A DNA stretch of 32,477 nucleotides. It comes from Bacteroidales bacterium (lineage in GTDB: Bacteria; Bacteroidota; Bacteroidia; Bacteroidales; PXBB01). Both the position numbers and the translations under genes were made by a program. Below, in pieces: positions 26,387-32,477 of this stretch (position 1 is its first letter; every line of letters starts with the position of its first letter). The notes beneath the pieces were generated by a model that was not told where the DNA came from, made no database searches, and was given only the letters and a program-made list of their open reading frames with translations. The stretch spans positions 1 to 32,477 of the forward strand of contig PXBB01000146.1 of assembly GCA_003565735.1 (NCBI GenBank). Direction: 5' to 3'.

Positions 26387-27844
26387 CTATTTTGAAAGTT
26401 CATCAATAGTAAACTTTACAGCTTCCTCAATAATTTCCTGAGGTGGTTTAGAAATAAACTCCTGGTCGGTGAGTGCATGAATTAATTTTCTGGCATGTTT
26501 TATGTCAGCATCTGCCTTGTCGTAAGCTTCCTGCCAGCTCATCTTAATACGTGCGACGCCATCTTTTTGTGCTTGCATGGCAACATCGGCTGCTTCGTGT
26601 GGGAAAACGCCGGCTTCATCCATTGTGGCGGTGATGTTTTCAGGGTTTATACCTCTGTCCTCAGCAAATTTAGCCAGCGATTCAGCGGCAGCGATGGCCA
26701 TATTATCTGTAATCTTGCGGGCGCGCACAAGTAAAGCTCCTTTAAGAATACCCGGGAAACCCAGAGAATTATTAACCTGATTGGGGAAGTCGCCGCGCCC
26801 GGTAGCAACTATATAAGCGCCTGCTTCTTTGGCAGCATAAGGATATATTTCGGGGATGGGGTTGGAGCATACAAAAACGATGGGTTTTTCAGCCATAGAG
26901 GCTATCCATTTTTTTTTGACCTCATCCGGTCCTGGACGTGAAAGAGCAATAAGCACATCTGCATTTTGCATGGCTTCCTCAATATTTTCAATACAATCGG
27001 GGTTTGTCGTTTGGCAGAGTTCCCACTTACGGTAAAATCTGGGGTCATTTTTAATATCTTCTCGGTTGATACTTAAAGCCCCCTTGGAGTCAAACATAAT
27101 GGATTTTTGAGGATCAGCTCCCGCCGCATTGCAAATACGAGCGATGGATGTATTGGAAGCGCCTGCGCCATAATAAACAATTTTAACATCATCAATTTTT
27201 TTATCCACAAGCTTCAGGGCATTGATAAGACCTGCTAAAGTAACACAGGCTGTTCCCTGAGCATCGTCGTGCCATACCGGAATATCACACATTTCAGTAA
27301 GGTCATCAAGGACTTTATAGCAATTGGGTTGGGCTATGTCTTCCAGGTTTATAGCCCCGAAGCTGTGCTGAGCCATTTTCCCAAATTCAATGATTTTTTC
27401 GGGACTGTTCTGCCCACTTTCATCTTTGCTGTCAACGCAAAGAGCAATGGCATCTACACCCCCTAAATACTTCATTAAAAAAGCTTTGCCTTCCATGACG
27501 CCTAAACCGCCTGGAGGCGTACAGTCGCCATCGCCTAAAACTCTTGTTGAGTCGCTGAGTACAGCCACCAGGTTGCCCCTATTGGAGAGCTCATAGGAAG
27601 CGTCATTTTGAGCTCTTATGGATGTTGATACCGCAGAAACACCCGGTGTGTACCATACGTTGAACCAGTTGAATCCAGGGACAGGAGCTTTTGGTACAGT
27701 TTGCATTTTACCATTGTAAAATTTATGTGCATTAAGGGCCAGCCGTTTCAAAAAAACTGTTTTCGCTTTGGCCATCTGTTCTTGTGTGAAATTTGAGGGA
27801 AAAAGTTCGTCAAGGTTACTGAGTTTTAAATCAAAATTCTTCAT
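26387..27844 (-). CDS. NAD(P)-dependent malic enzyme
   Basis: Oxidative decarboxylation of malate to pyruvate in the cytoplasm. The 485-aa product (from the ATG at 27844) has an N-terminal malic domain with NVWYTPGVSAVSTSI and GVMEGKAFLMKYLGGVDAI, the metal-binding stretch VWHDDAQGTACVTLAGL, and an NAD-binding domain with VYYGAGASNTSIARI and ending SNPIPEIYPY and ATGRGDFPNQVNNSLGFPG. The usual bacterial GLGNIG part of the first domain instead reads GDGDCTPPGG, so it is a divergent branch. The frame could start 16 codons earlier at 27892, but the inner Met begins the conserved MKNFDLKL block and suits better. Cofactor preference (NAD or NADP) cannot be read with confidence. It is divergent from the sirtuin gene. 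Confidence 0.9.
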   Translation of the reverse strand: MKNFDLKLSNLDELFPSNFTQEQMAKAKTVFLKRLALNAHKFYNGKMQTVPKAPVPGFNWFNVWYTPGVSAVSTSIRAQNDASYELSNRGNLVAVLSDSTRVLGDGDCTPPGGLGVMEGKAFLMKYLGGVDAIALCVDSKDESGQNSPEKIIEFGKMAQHSFGAINLEDIAQPNCYKVLDDLTEMCDIPVWHDDAQGTACVTLAGLINALKLVDKKIDDVKIVYYGAGASNTSIARICNAAGADPQKSIMFDSKGALSINREDIKNDPRFYRKWELCQTTNPDCIENIEEAMQNADVLIALSRPGPDEVKKKWIASMAEKPIVFVCSNPIPEIYPYAAKEAGAYIVATGRGDFPNQVNNSLGFPGILKGALLVRARKITDNMAIAAAESLAKFAEDRGINPENITATMDEAGVFPHEAADVAMQAQKDGVARIKMSWQEAYDKADADIKHARKLIHALTDQEFISKPPQEIIEEAVKFTIDELSK

Positions 27845-27885
27845 ACTTTGTGTTTTATTATAGGTTTTTATATTTAGTGGGTTAT

Positions 27886-27917
27886 TTTGCACAATTTTAG
27901 ATTATTTATTAATTTTG
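27886..27917 (+). promoter_or_regulatory. Bacteroidota-type promoter for the sirtuin gene
   Basis: TTTG at 27886-27889, a 20-bp spacer, and TAATTTTG at 27910-27917: both boxes and the spacing fit the consensus. The start codon is 64 nt downstream. The region also carries the 5' side of the malic enzyme gene, for which no -7 box is obvious. Confidence 0.7.
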
Positions 27918-27981
27918 TTGTAAAAATAATAATAAGTTTTACATACTGTCCATTTTTTCAATCAAAAAAATAAAAAAATAC

Positions 27982-28674
27982 ATGGATAAAATTGTTGTTC
28001 TTACAGGTGCCGGAATAAGTGCCGAAAGTGGTATTAAAACCTTCAGAGACAGTGGTGGCTTATGGGAAGAGTATGACATAATGGATGTTGCTACTCCTGA
28101 AGCATGGCATAAAGATCAGGCTTTGGTAACGCGTTTTTATAATGCCCGGCGAAAGCAGCTATTTGAAGTAGAACCTAACGCTGCCCATCATGCACTGGTG
28201 GCATTAGAAAAAAAGTATGATGTCCATATTATTACTCAAAATGTAGATGATTTGCACGAGAGGGCAGGGTCTTCAAAAGTATTGCATTTGCATGGCGAGC
28301 TTAAGAAAGTAAGGAGTACTATTGATGAAAGTTTAGTCTATGAGTTGAATCAGGAAAACTGTGAGGTAAAAATTGGCGACACATGCGAAAAAGGTTCTCA
28401 GCTTAGACCCCATATTGTTTGGTTTGGTGAAGCCGTGCCTTTAATAACTGATGCTGCAAAAATTGCAGAAGAAGCTGACATATTTGTGGTTATTGGAACA
28501 TCACTTAATGTGTATCCTGCGGCCGGACTTTTAAATTATGCCCGCTATGATATTCCCAAATACCTTATCGACCCGAACGATGCGCCTGCTTTTGGTGTTA
28601 AAAATCTGAAAAAAATAATTAAAAAAGCCAGTATAGGTGTGCCAAAGCTTGTAGAAGAACTGATGACAAAATAA
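27982..28674 (+). CDS. cobB: NAD-dependent protein deacylase, SIR2/CobB family
   Basis: Sirtuins remove acyl groups from lysines using NAD. The 230-aa protein has GAGISAESGIKTFRDSGGLW (9-28), TQNVDDLHERAG (85-96) and the catalytic His104 in HLHGEL (102-107). Tyr53 and Arg56 in FYNARR fit the Y-x-x-R pair of class III sirtuins that accept succinyl and malonyl groups (SIRT5, E. coli CobB). The structural zinc site looks lost: where two CxxC pairs are expected between 107 and 142, only Cys127 and Cys135 remain. The motif RPHIVWFGEAVP (142-153) is intact. I recall Bacteroidota CobB proteins often lacking the zinc cysteines. It is divergent from malic enzyme and ends 5 nt from the polysaccharide operon. 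Confidence 0.92.
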   Translation: MDKIVVLTGAGISAESGIKTFRDSGGLWEEYDIMDVATPEAWHKDQALVTRFYNARRKQLFEVEPNAAHHALVALEKKYDVHIITQNVDDLHERAGSSKVLHLHGELKKVRSTIDESLVYELNQENCEVKIGDTCEKGSQLRPHIVWFGEAVPLITDAAKIAEEADIFVVIGTSLNVYPAAGLLNYARYDIPKYLIDPNDAPAFGVKNLKKIIKKASIGVPKLVEELMTK

Positions 28675-28679
28675 CAAAT

Positions 28680-30137
28680 TTAATGCTTTGCTGAAGGTGT
28701 GTTATCGTACTTCTTGTCTTTATGATAAATATCCAGTGCAACCAGGATGGCAATCATAGCCCAAAATGGTACGGAAGCTTTATCGGTATCTAAAAAATTA
28801 TTCATAATACCATGCGTAAAGTATGTGATGAGTCCAAGAAGTAAACCAAAAGATAAAAGCCTTACTTCCGGATTTGGAGTTCTTTTATAAACCTTAAGCC
28901 CGGTGTAGATAACAAAAATGACAATAAAAATAAAGCTGATCATTCCCGGCAGTCCCGATTCCGATAAAGGGCCTATATATTCGCTGTGTGCATTACCCAA
29001 ATCTCCGGCATTGGTACTTATAACAGTTCTTTCTTTGGAATACTGAAAAGGAGCGTAAACGAGCTGATACGTTCCCGGCCCCCATCCATGTATTGGTTTT
29101 TCCTTAAACATACGCATAGCTGCAGCCCAGCGATTTAACCTCTCAAGATTTGAGGCATCTGTAGAAATATTAGAAATAGAGCGTACATGTTCCGCATATT
29201 GACCCGACGAATCCTGTGTGTTCTTTTCAAGTTCCATGATTATTTCCGTCTTGAAAATGAAAAATAAACCAACCAAAATAACAGCAATAGAAAAGATTAT
29301 TTTATAATCAATTTTGAACTTGAGAATTAGAAAAATACCAAATGCAGCAGCCAGGCTTACCCAACCAGCACGACTATAAGATAGTAATACGCCCACGATA
29401 AGAATGGTAAAAATAAGCAAAGCAATAAAGCGCAGACTGCGCATATTTTTTGAGTTAAAAACCTGAGCTAAGGTTACAGGGATGAACAAAGAAATGACAG
29501 CTGCATACGCGGTATGATCATTAAAAAAAGGCCTGACAATCCAGGTGCCAACCTGCCTATCGAATCCATTCTGTGCATGTTGTGCTGTGATATAAAGAAT
29601 AACACCTGCTAGCGGGATGCTAAAAAGCCATAAAAAACGTTTTATGTTTGAATAATCCTTAAATAGTAGTACCCCAAAAAAGAAAAAAGATACAACAAAC
29701 CACAAACGAGCCGTCAGAAATTTAAAGGATACTATAGGTATAACGCTTGTTAGTGAGGTGAAAAAAATCCACAATAGATTTATAATAATGGCAATGGTTA
29801 CCGGATGTCGTATAAAAGAGCTGTCGAAAAGATGTCTGTCATAAAACAACTTTATGATAAAAAGCAACAGTATAGCAAACATCATCGGCTCGGTGGGCAA
29901 AGCCATAGTTACATTAAGGTCAGGATTACCTATTCTGACAGCCAGCGGGGTAAGAAAAGCAATCAGTAATAAAAGCTTGTCAAGGTAATATACCATCATA
30001 AATCCCACGAGTAATACAAATGGTATAAAACTAAAATAAAAAAACTCCTGCGCTATTAATAATGAGTTTATTATTATAAACAAAGCACAGACCGTATAGA
30101 AAAAATATGTTTTTTGTTTTTCAGTGAATCCGTTCAA
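28680..30137 (-). CDS. O-antigen ligase/polymerase family membrane protein
   Basis: A 485-aa polytopic inner-membrane protein with about 12 helices, most of the sequence being hydrophobic. The Wzy_C/O-antigen ligase signature is visible. SYSRAGWVSLAAAFGIFLIL lies near 255-275. A large periplasmic loop contains KPIHGWGPGTYQLVY (about 343-357) and the conserved AHSEYIGPLSESGLPG (about 380-395) whose His is important in the family. Such proteins either polymerise repeat units (Wzy) or ligate finished glycan to a carrier (WaaL). The two tandem Wzz-like genes immediately upstream favour a polymerase, but the sequence alone cannot settle it. The start overlaps the preceding wzz-like gene by 17 nt, so the genes are translationally coupled. 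Confidence 0.88.
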   Translation of the reverse strand: MNGFTEKQKTYFFYTVCALFIIINSLLIAQEFFYFSFIPFVLLVGFMMVYYLDKLLLLIAFLTPLAVRIGNPDLNVTMALPTEPMMFAILLLFIIKLFYDRHLFDSSFIRHPVTIAIIINLLWIFFTSLTSVIPIVSFKFLTARLWFVVSFFFFGVLLFKDYSNIKRFLWLFSIPLAGVILYITAQHAQNGFDRQVGTWIVRPFFNDHTAYAAVISLFIPVTLAQVFNSKNMRSLRFIALLIFTILIVGVLLSYSRAGWVSLAAAFGIFLILKFKIDYKIIFSIAVILVGLFFIFKTEIIMELEKNTQDSSGQYAEHVRSISNISTDASNLERLNRWAAAMRMFKEKPIHGWGPGTYQLVYAPFQYSKERTVISTNAGDLGNAHSEYIGPLSESGLPGMISFIFIVIFVIYTGLKVYKRTPNPEVRLLSFGLLLGLITYFTHGIMNNFLDTDKASVPFWAMIAILVALDIYHKDKKYDNTPSAKH

Positions 30138-31095
30138 TGTTACTTTTTTTTGAATGTTCTATAAAAACAATGATTAAAACAGCTATAAATAATGCAGATA
30201 ATGTTGCAATGAATACAATAAGCCAGCGTATAGGATATGATTTTCTATCGGCCGGAAAAGGGCTGCTTACAATATTGGTGTAAGTAAGCTGCTTTTCTAC
30301 ATCTCTTAATGCCGTTTCATAGTCATTCTTGTGTTCAATGTATTGTTTAATAAGACCTTCTAAAACATTGTTTAGCAACATAAATTGAGCACCATGCTGT
30401 TCAAGATTTTCTTTCATTTGTATCACAGCCTGCTTATTTATGCGTGCAGCTCCTGCACCATCAACAGTTCCCAGATAACCTCTGGTGACTTCTTTAACCT
30501 GGGCTTCAAAATTAAGGATGTTATGCTCAGCACCCATTGCGTTAATTAATGACGAAACAGAGTCTATTTGTTTTTGTTTATTTTGCATCTGCTTTTGTGC
30601 TATAATCAAAACCTCTTTAGCTTTTTCCCGGTGCATCTGCCTAACTTTTCTGTTGAATAATTTTATAATTTTTTTTGTCATTGCACTGGCTTTTTCTGCA
30701 TCATGAGAAAGCACCTCAATACGCACAGACTCGAACTCTGTTTTACGAATTCTTACGCTGCGGTTGTATTTTCTTATGATACTTGAATAATAGTGCTTTG
30801 AGGATGGGGAAATATGGTAATGTTCAGCTAAGTTGAAAAAATCAATGATGCTGTCTCTTATGTCATCACTTTTAAATATTTGCAACATCTGTTCCGTTTG
30901 GCTTTCTGTGGAGTAGGGTATAATGTTTGAAGGATAAACTATGGCGTAAGATTTGAATTTCGGCTTAATAAAAAGTGGCGATGACAACAACGCTGATAGA
31001 GCAACAGCAGCTACAAAAACAATAAGCAGCGGACGCCACCATTGAAGCGTTGTTTTAAGTAAGTTAAAATTGTTGAATTGGTTATGGTTTTGCAT
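30121..31095 (-). CDS. Wzz-like chain-length determinant protein (second copy)
   Basis: A 324-aa inner-membrane protein of the polysaccharide co-polymerase type. Two membrane helices (about 20-45 and 285-310) frame a periplasmic domain with heptad-like helices (about 150-265). The N-terminal WWRPLLIVFVAAVALSALLS and the C-terminal SYPIRWLIVFIATLS match the upstream copy (31114-32157) almost position for position, so these are tandem paralogues. There is no C-terminal tyrosine-kinase domain. It probably regulates the length or export of the glycan made by the ligase/polymerase gene that follows. It is 18 nt downstream of the first copy. Confidence 0.85.
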   Translation of the reverse strand: MQNHNQFNNFNLLKTTLQWWRPLLIVFVAAVALSALLSSPLFIKPKFKSYAIVYPSNIIPYSTESQTEQMLQIFKSDDIRDSIIDFFNLAEHYHISPSSKHYYSSIIRKYNRSVRIRKTEFESVRIEVLSHDAEKASAMTKKIIKLFNRKVRQMHREKAKEVLIIAQKQMQNKQKQIDSVSSLINAMGAEHNILNFEAQVKEVTRGYLGTVDGAGAARINKQAVIQMKENLEQHGAQFMLLNNVLEGLIKQYIEHKNDYETALRDVEKQLTYTNIVSSPFPADRKSYPIRWLIVFIATLSALFIAVLIIVFIEHSKKSNIERIH

Positions 31096-31113
31096 ATCTT
31101 GGAGTTTGACGCT

Positions 31114-32157
31114 TTAGCTTGTTTTGACTTTTTCAAAATCTTTTTTAAAGCGGTTGAAGTTTTCAATAATCATGATGCATAATACAGCGAGAAAAAAGCT
31201 TACAAAGGTGGTTACAGCTACAATAAGCCAACGCACAGGGTATGATTTACGCTCAGCTTTATATGCACGGTCAACAACGAATTTATGAGGCAGCATTTGC
31301 TCGGCATCTACTTTAGCTTCATCATAGCGTGCTTTGATAGCACTCAGTTGTTTTTTTTCGTGTTCGAGTGCATCGCGTAAGGATACGTAAGCACCACCAT
31401 AAAGCGCTAGTACATCCATTTTATTTTGTAAAGCTGCTGCACCTCTTAAGTTGTTCTCAGCTATGGCTATAGCCAACTGCTCTGAAATGACTTGTGCCTG
31501 ACGCTCATAGTCGTGTACACCTAGCTTTCTGAGCTCTGTCAAAGAGTCTTCCATCTCCTGTATTTCATTTTGTAAACGCCGGTATTCATTGCTGACAATT
31601 TCATAGCCGGTAACAGCCCTTTCTTTTTGCATACGGTTTTTTACCGTATCAAGCAATGAGGCTATATCATTAGCAATATCAGCTGCTTTTTGTGGATCTT
31701 TGTCCATGACTCTGACTTCTACGGCCATAAATTCCGTACGTTTGAAGTTGATGTTTTTTTCGTACTTTTTTATCAATCTGGTCATTTTAAAGCGTGCTGC
31801 AGTATCAATCTCGTAATGAGACATCAGATCATGTTTTTCAATAATTCTGTCTCGAATTTCACTGGAATTTAATATCTGAAGAAGTTGTTCGGCTTGTTCT
31901 TGTTCGCCAAACTCCAGTATATCCTGTTTGCCACCGGTGCGTTCGCTTAATAGTGCCCGCGATAAAGCATTGCTGGCTGTCGGAAACATCACCACCGTAG
32001 AACTGTACTTAGGGGTGATAAACCATGGTGACGAAAATAAAGAGGATAGAACTATCGCCGCTACCACTACTATTATCAATGGTTTGTACCATTTTATCAA
32101 ATAGTAAAACAAACCTGATGAATCAAATGCTTTCTTTGAGTTGTTATCTTTTTCCAT
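31114..32157 (-). CDS. Wzz-like chain-length determinant protein (first copy)
   Basis: A 347-aa inner-membrane protein. The N-terminal membrane helix lies at about 22-45 (YKPLIIVVVAAIVLSSLFSS). The periplasmic part includes FITPKYSSTVVMFPTAS, typical of the Wzz domain, and a long helical region (about 150-290). The C-terminal helix is at about 310-335 (SYPVRWLIVAVTTFVSFF), followed by a basic tail. No kinase domain is present. The frame extends upstream to 32208, but the extra 17 residues add an uncharged hydrophobic piece; the ATG at 32157 begins the polar MEKDNNSKKAF start. It heads an operon with a second wzz-like gene and an O-antigen ligase-type gene. A -7 match lies at 32206-32213. Confidence 0.85.
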   Translation of the reverse strand: MEKDNNSKKAFDSSGLFYYLIKWYKPLIIVVVAAIVLSSLFSSPWFITPKYSSTVVMFPTASNALSRALLSERTGGKQDILEFGEQEQAEQLLQILNSSEIRDRIIEKHDLMSHYEIDTAARFKMTRLIKKYEKNINFKRTEFMAVEVRVMDKDPQKAADIANDIASLLDTVKNRMQKERAVTGYEIVSNEYRRLQNEIQEMEDSLTELRKLGVHDYERQAQVISEQLAIAIAENNLRGAAALQNKMDVLALYGGAYVSLRDALEHEKKQLSAIKARYDEAKVDAEQMLPHKFVVDRAYKAERKSYPVRWLIVAVTTFVSFFLAVLCIMIIENFNRFKKDFEKVKTS

Positions 32158-32202
32158 GTCAATATAAAATATTGAAATTAAATTTTTTATGTTTTTTTCA
32201 AA

Positions 32203-32229
32203 TGTCAAAAATATAAAAATCTTTTGACA
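32203..32229. promoter_or_regulatory. Putative promoter and inverted repeat upstream of the wzz-wzz-wzy operon
   Basis: On the minus strand TATTTTTG (32213-32206) fits a -7 box 48 nt before the ATG. It is overlapped by a perfect inverted repeat, TGTCAAAA (32203-32210) and TTTTGACA (32222-32229), with an 11-nt centre. A repeat over the -7 box could be an operator; no regulator gene is close. Confidence 0.4.
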
Positions 32230-32280
32230 TAAACTTTATTATTTGTTATAGTTGTCATTTTGAAAGTTCAAGTTAGAAAT

Positions 32281-32421
32281 GCAACTTTTTATAAACAGTT
32301 GAGAAAATGGGTGAGCAATAGATAAATAAATTTTTCAAAACAAAGAAGGGAAAAGATTTCCCCTCTCTGCTTTGATGGGTAATGTTTATCTTAGCCCCCT
32401 AATCTCCTACAAAAAAGTTGC
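32281..32421. repeat. Inverted repeats in the leader of the IS30-like transposase
   Basis: GCAACTTTTT (32281-32290) and AAAAAGTTGC (32412-32421) are a perfect 10-bp inverted pair, the second ending one base before the transposase ATG. Between them, GGGAAA (32348-32353) and TTTCCC (32357-32362) form a short hairpin with loop AGA, enclosed by CAAAG (32341-32345) and CTTTG (32370-32374). The left end of the insertion sequence probably falls near 32275-32285, but the terminal repeat cannot be confirmed without the other end. Confidence 0.45.
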
Positions 32422-32422
32422 T

Positions 32423-32477
32423 ATGAGTAAACAATTAACCTTAGAACAAAGATATGAAATCCAAGCTTTAATAAATG
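32423..32477 (+). CDS. IS30-family transposase, 5' end only
   Basis: The last 55 nt open a reading frame that begins MSKQLTLEQRYEIQALIN and runs off the window. This closely resembles the start of IS30-family transposases, where an LTxEERYxIexLL-type helix begins the N-terminal DNA-binding HTH domain. Only 18 residues are visible, so integrity and activity cannot be judged. It lies 265 nt from and divergent to the polysaccharide operon. Confidence 0.65.
   Translation, partial: MSKQLTLEQRYEIQALIN

Noticed and set aside
27845-27892. Upstream start of the malic enzyme gene
   Set aside because: The extra 16 residues are low-complexity, rich in Asn, Thr and Lys, and lie in the A/T-rich intergenic region; the inner Met fits better.

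Overview
The window is a chromosomal segment of a member of the Bacteroidota, probably Bacteroidales-like. Three things point there. One secreted protein carries a type IX secretion (Por) C-terminal sorting domain. Promoters repeatedly fit the Bacteroidota consensus TAnnTTTG, several with a TTTG or TTG element about 20 bp upstream. The gene content is also typical: a FISUMP-domain lipoprotein, pyrG next to yidC, alaS divergent from an M23 peptidase, and DUF2807 beside a YtrA-type ABC operon. The DNA is visibly AT-rich. I see no tRNA, rRNA, CRISPR array or prophage.

Layout. 1-516 is non-coding and holds a cluster of REP-like hairpins. 517-2341 encodes an HD-domain dNTP triphosphohydrolase followed after 1 nt by a rhomboid protease. 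2362-5571 (minus) is a long M1 aminopeptidase with what looks like a C-terminal outer-membrane beta-barrel. 5726-6712 is a secreted T9SS cargo with its own promoter and a strong terminator. 6942-8891 (minus) holds three small genes: an unknown membrane protein, a UPF0158 protein and a small outer-membrane protein. 9173-12407 (minus) holds a 2-oxoacid dehydrogenase E2 and an unusual glycosyltransferase fusion. 12765-13469 is a FISUMP lipoprotein. 13497-17152 (minus) holds yidC and pyrG. 17306-20044 is a four-gene operon (ABC ATPase, ABC permease, GntR/YtrA regulator, DUF2807 protein) with a visible operator. 20143-21114 (minus, M23 peptidase) and 21292-23919 (alaS) diverge from a shared promoter region; alaS is followed by a family 5 solute-binding lipoprotein and an unknown lipoprotein. 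26387-27844 (minus, malic enzyme) and 27982-28674 (sirtuin) are also divergent. 28680-32157 (minus) is a polysaccharide-assembly operon: two tandem Wzz-like proteins and an O-antigen ligase/polymerase. The window ends in the first 18 codons of an IS30-family transposase.

Much of the region serves the cell envelope: membrane insertion (YidC), outer-membrane and secreted proteins, peptidoglycan hydrolysis (M23), surface polysaccharide (the GT2 fusion, Wzz pair and Wzy/WaaL) and a probable envelope-stress ABC operon. Housekeeping genes (pyrG, alaS, malic enzyme, E2) lie between. I saw no clearly undescribed defence or mobile system. The observations most worth checking are the M1-barrel fusion, the GT2 fusion with a collapsed phosphoglycosyl-transferase tail, and the YtrA-like operator placed directly after a -7 box.
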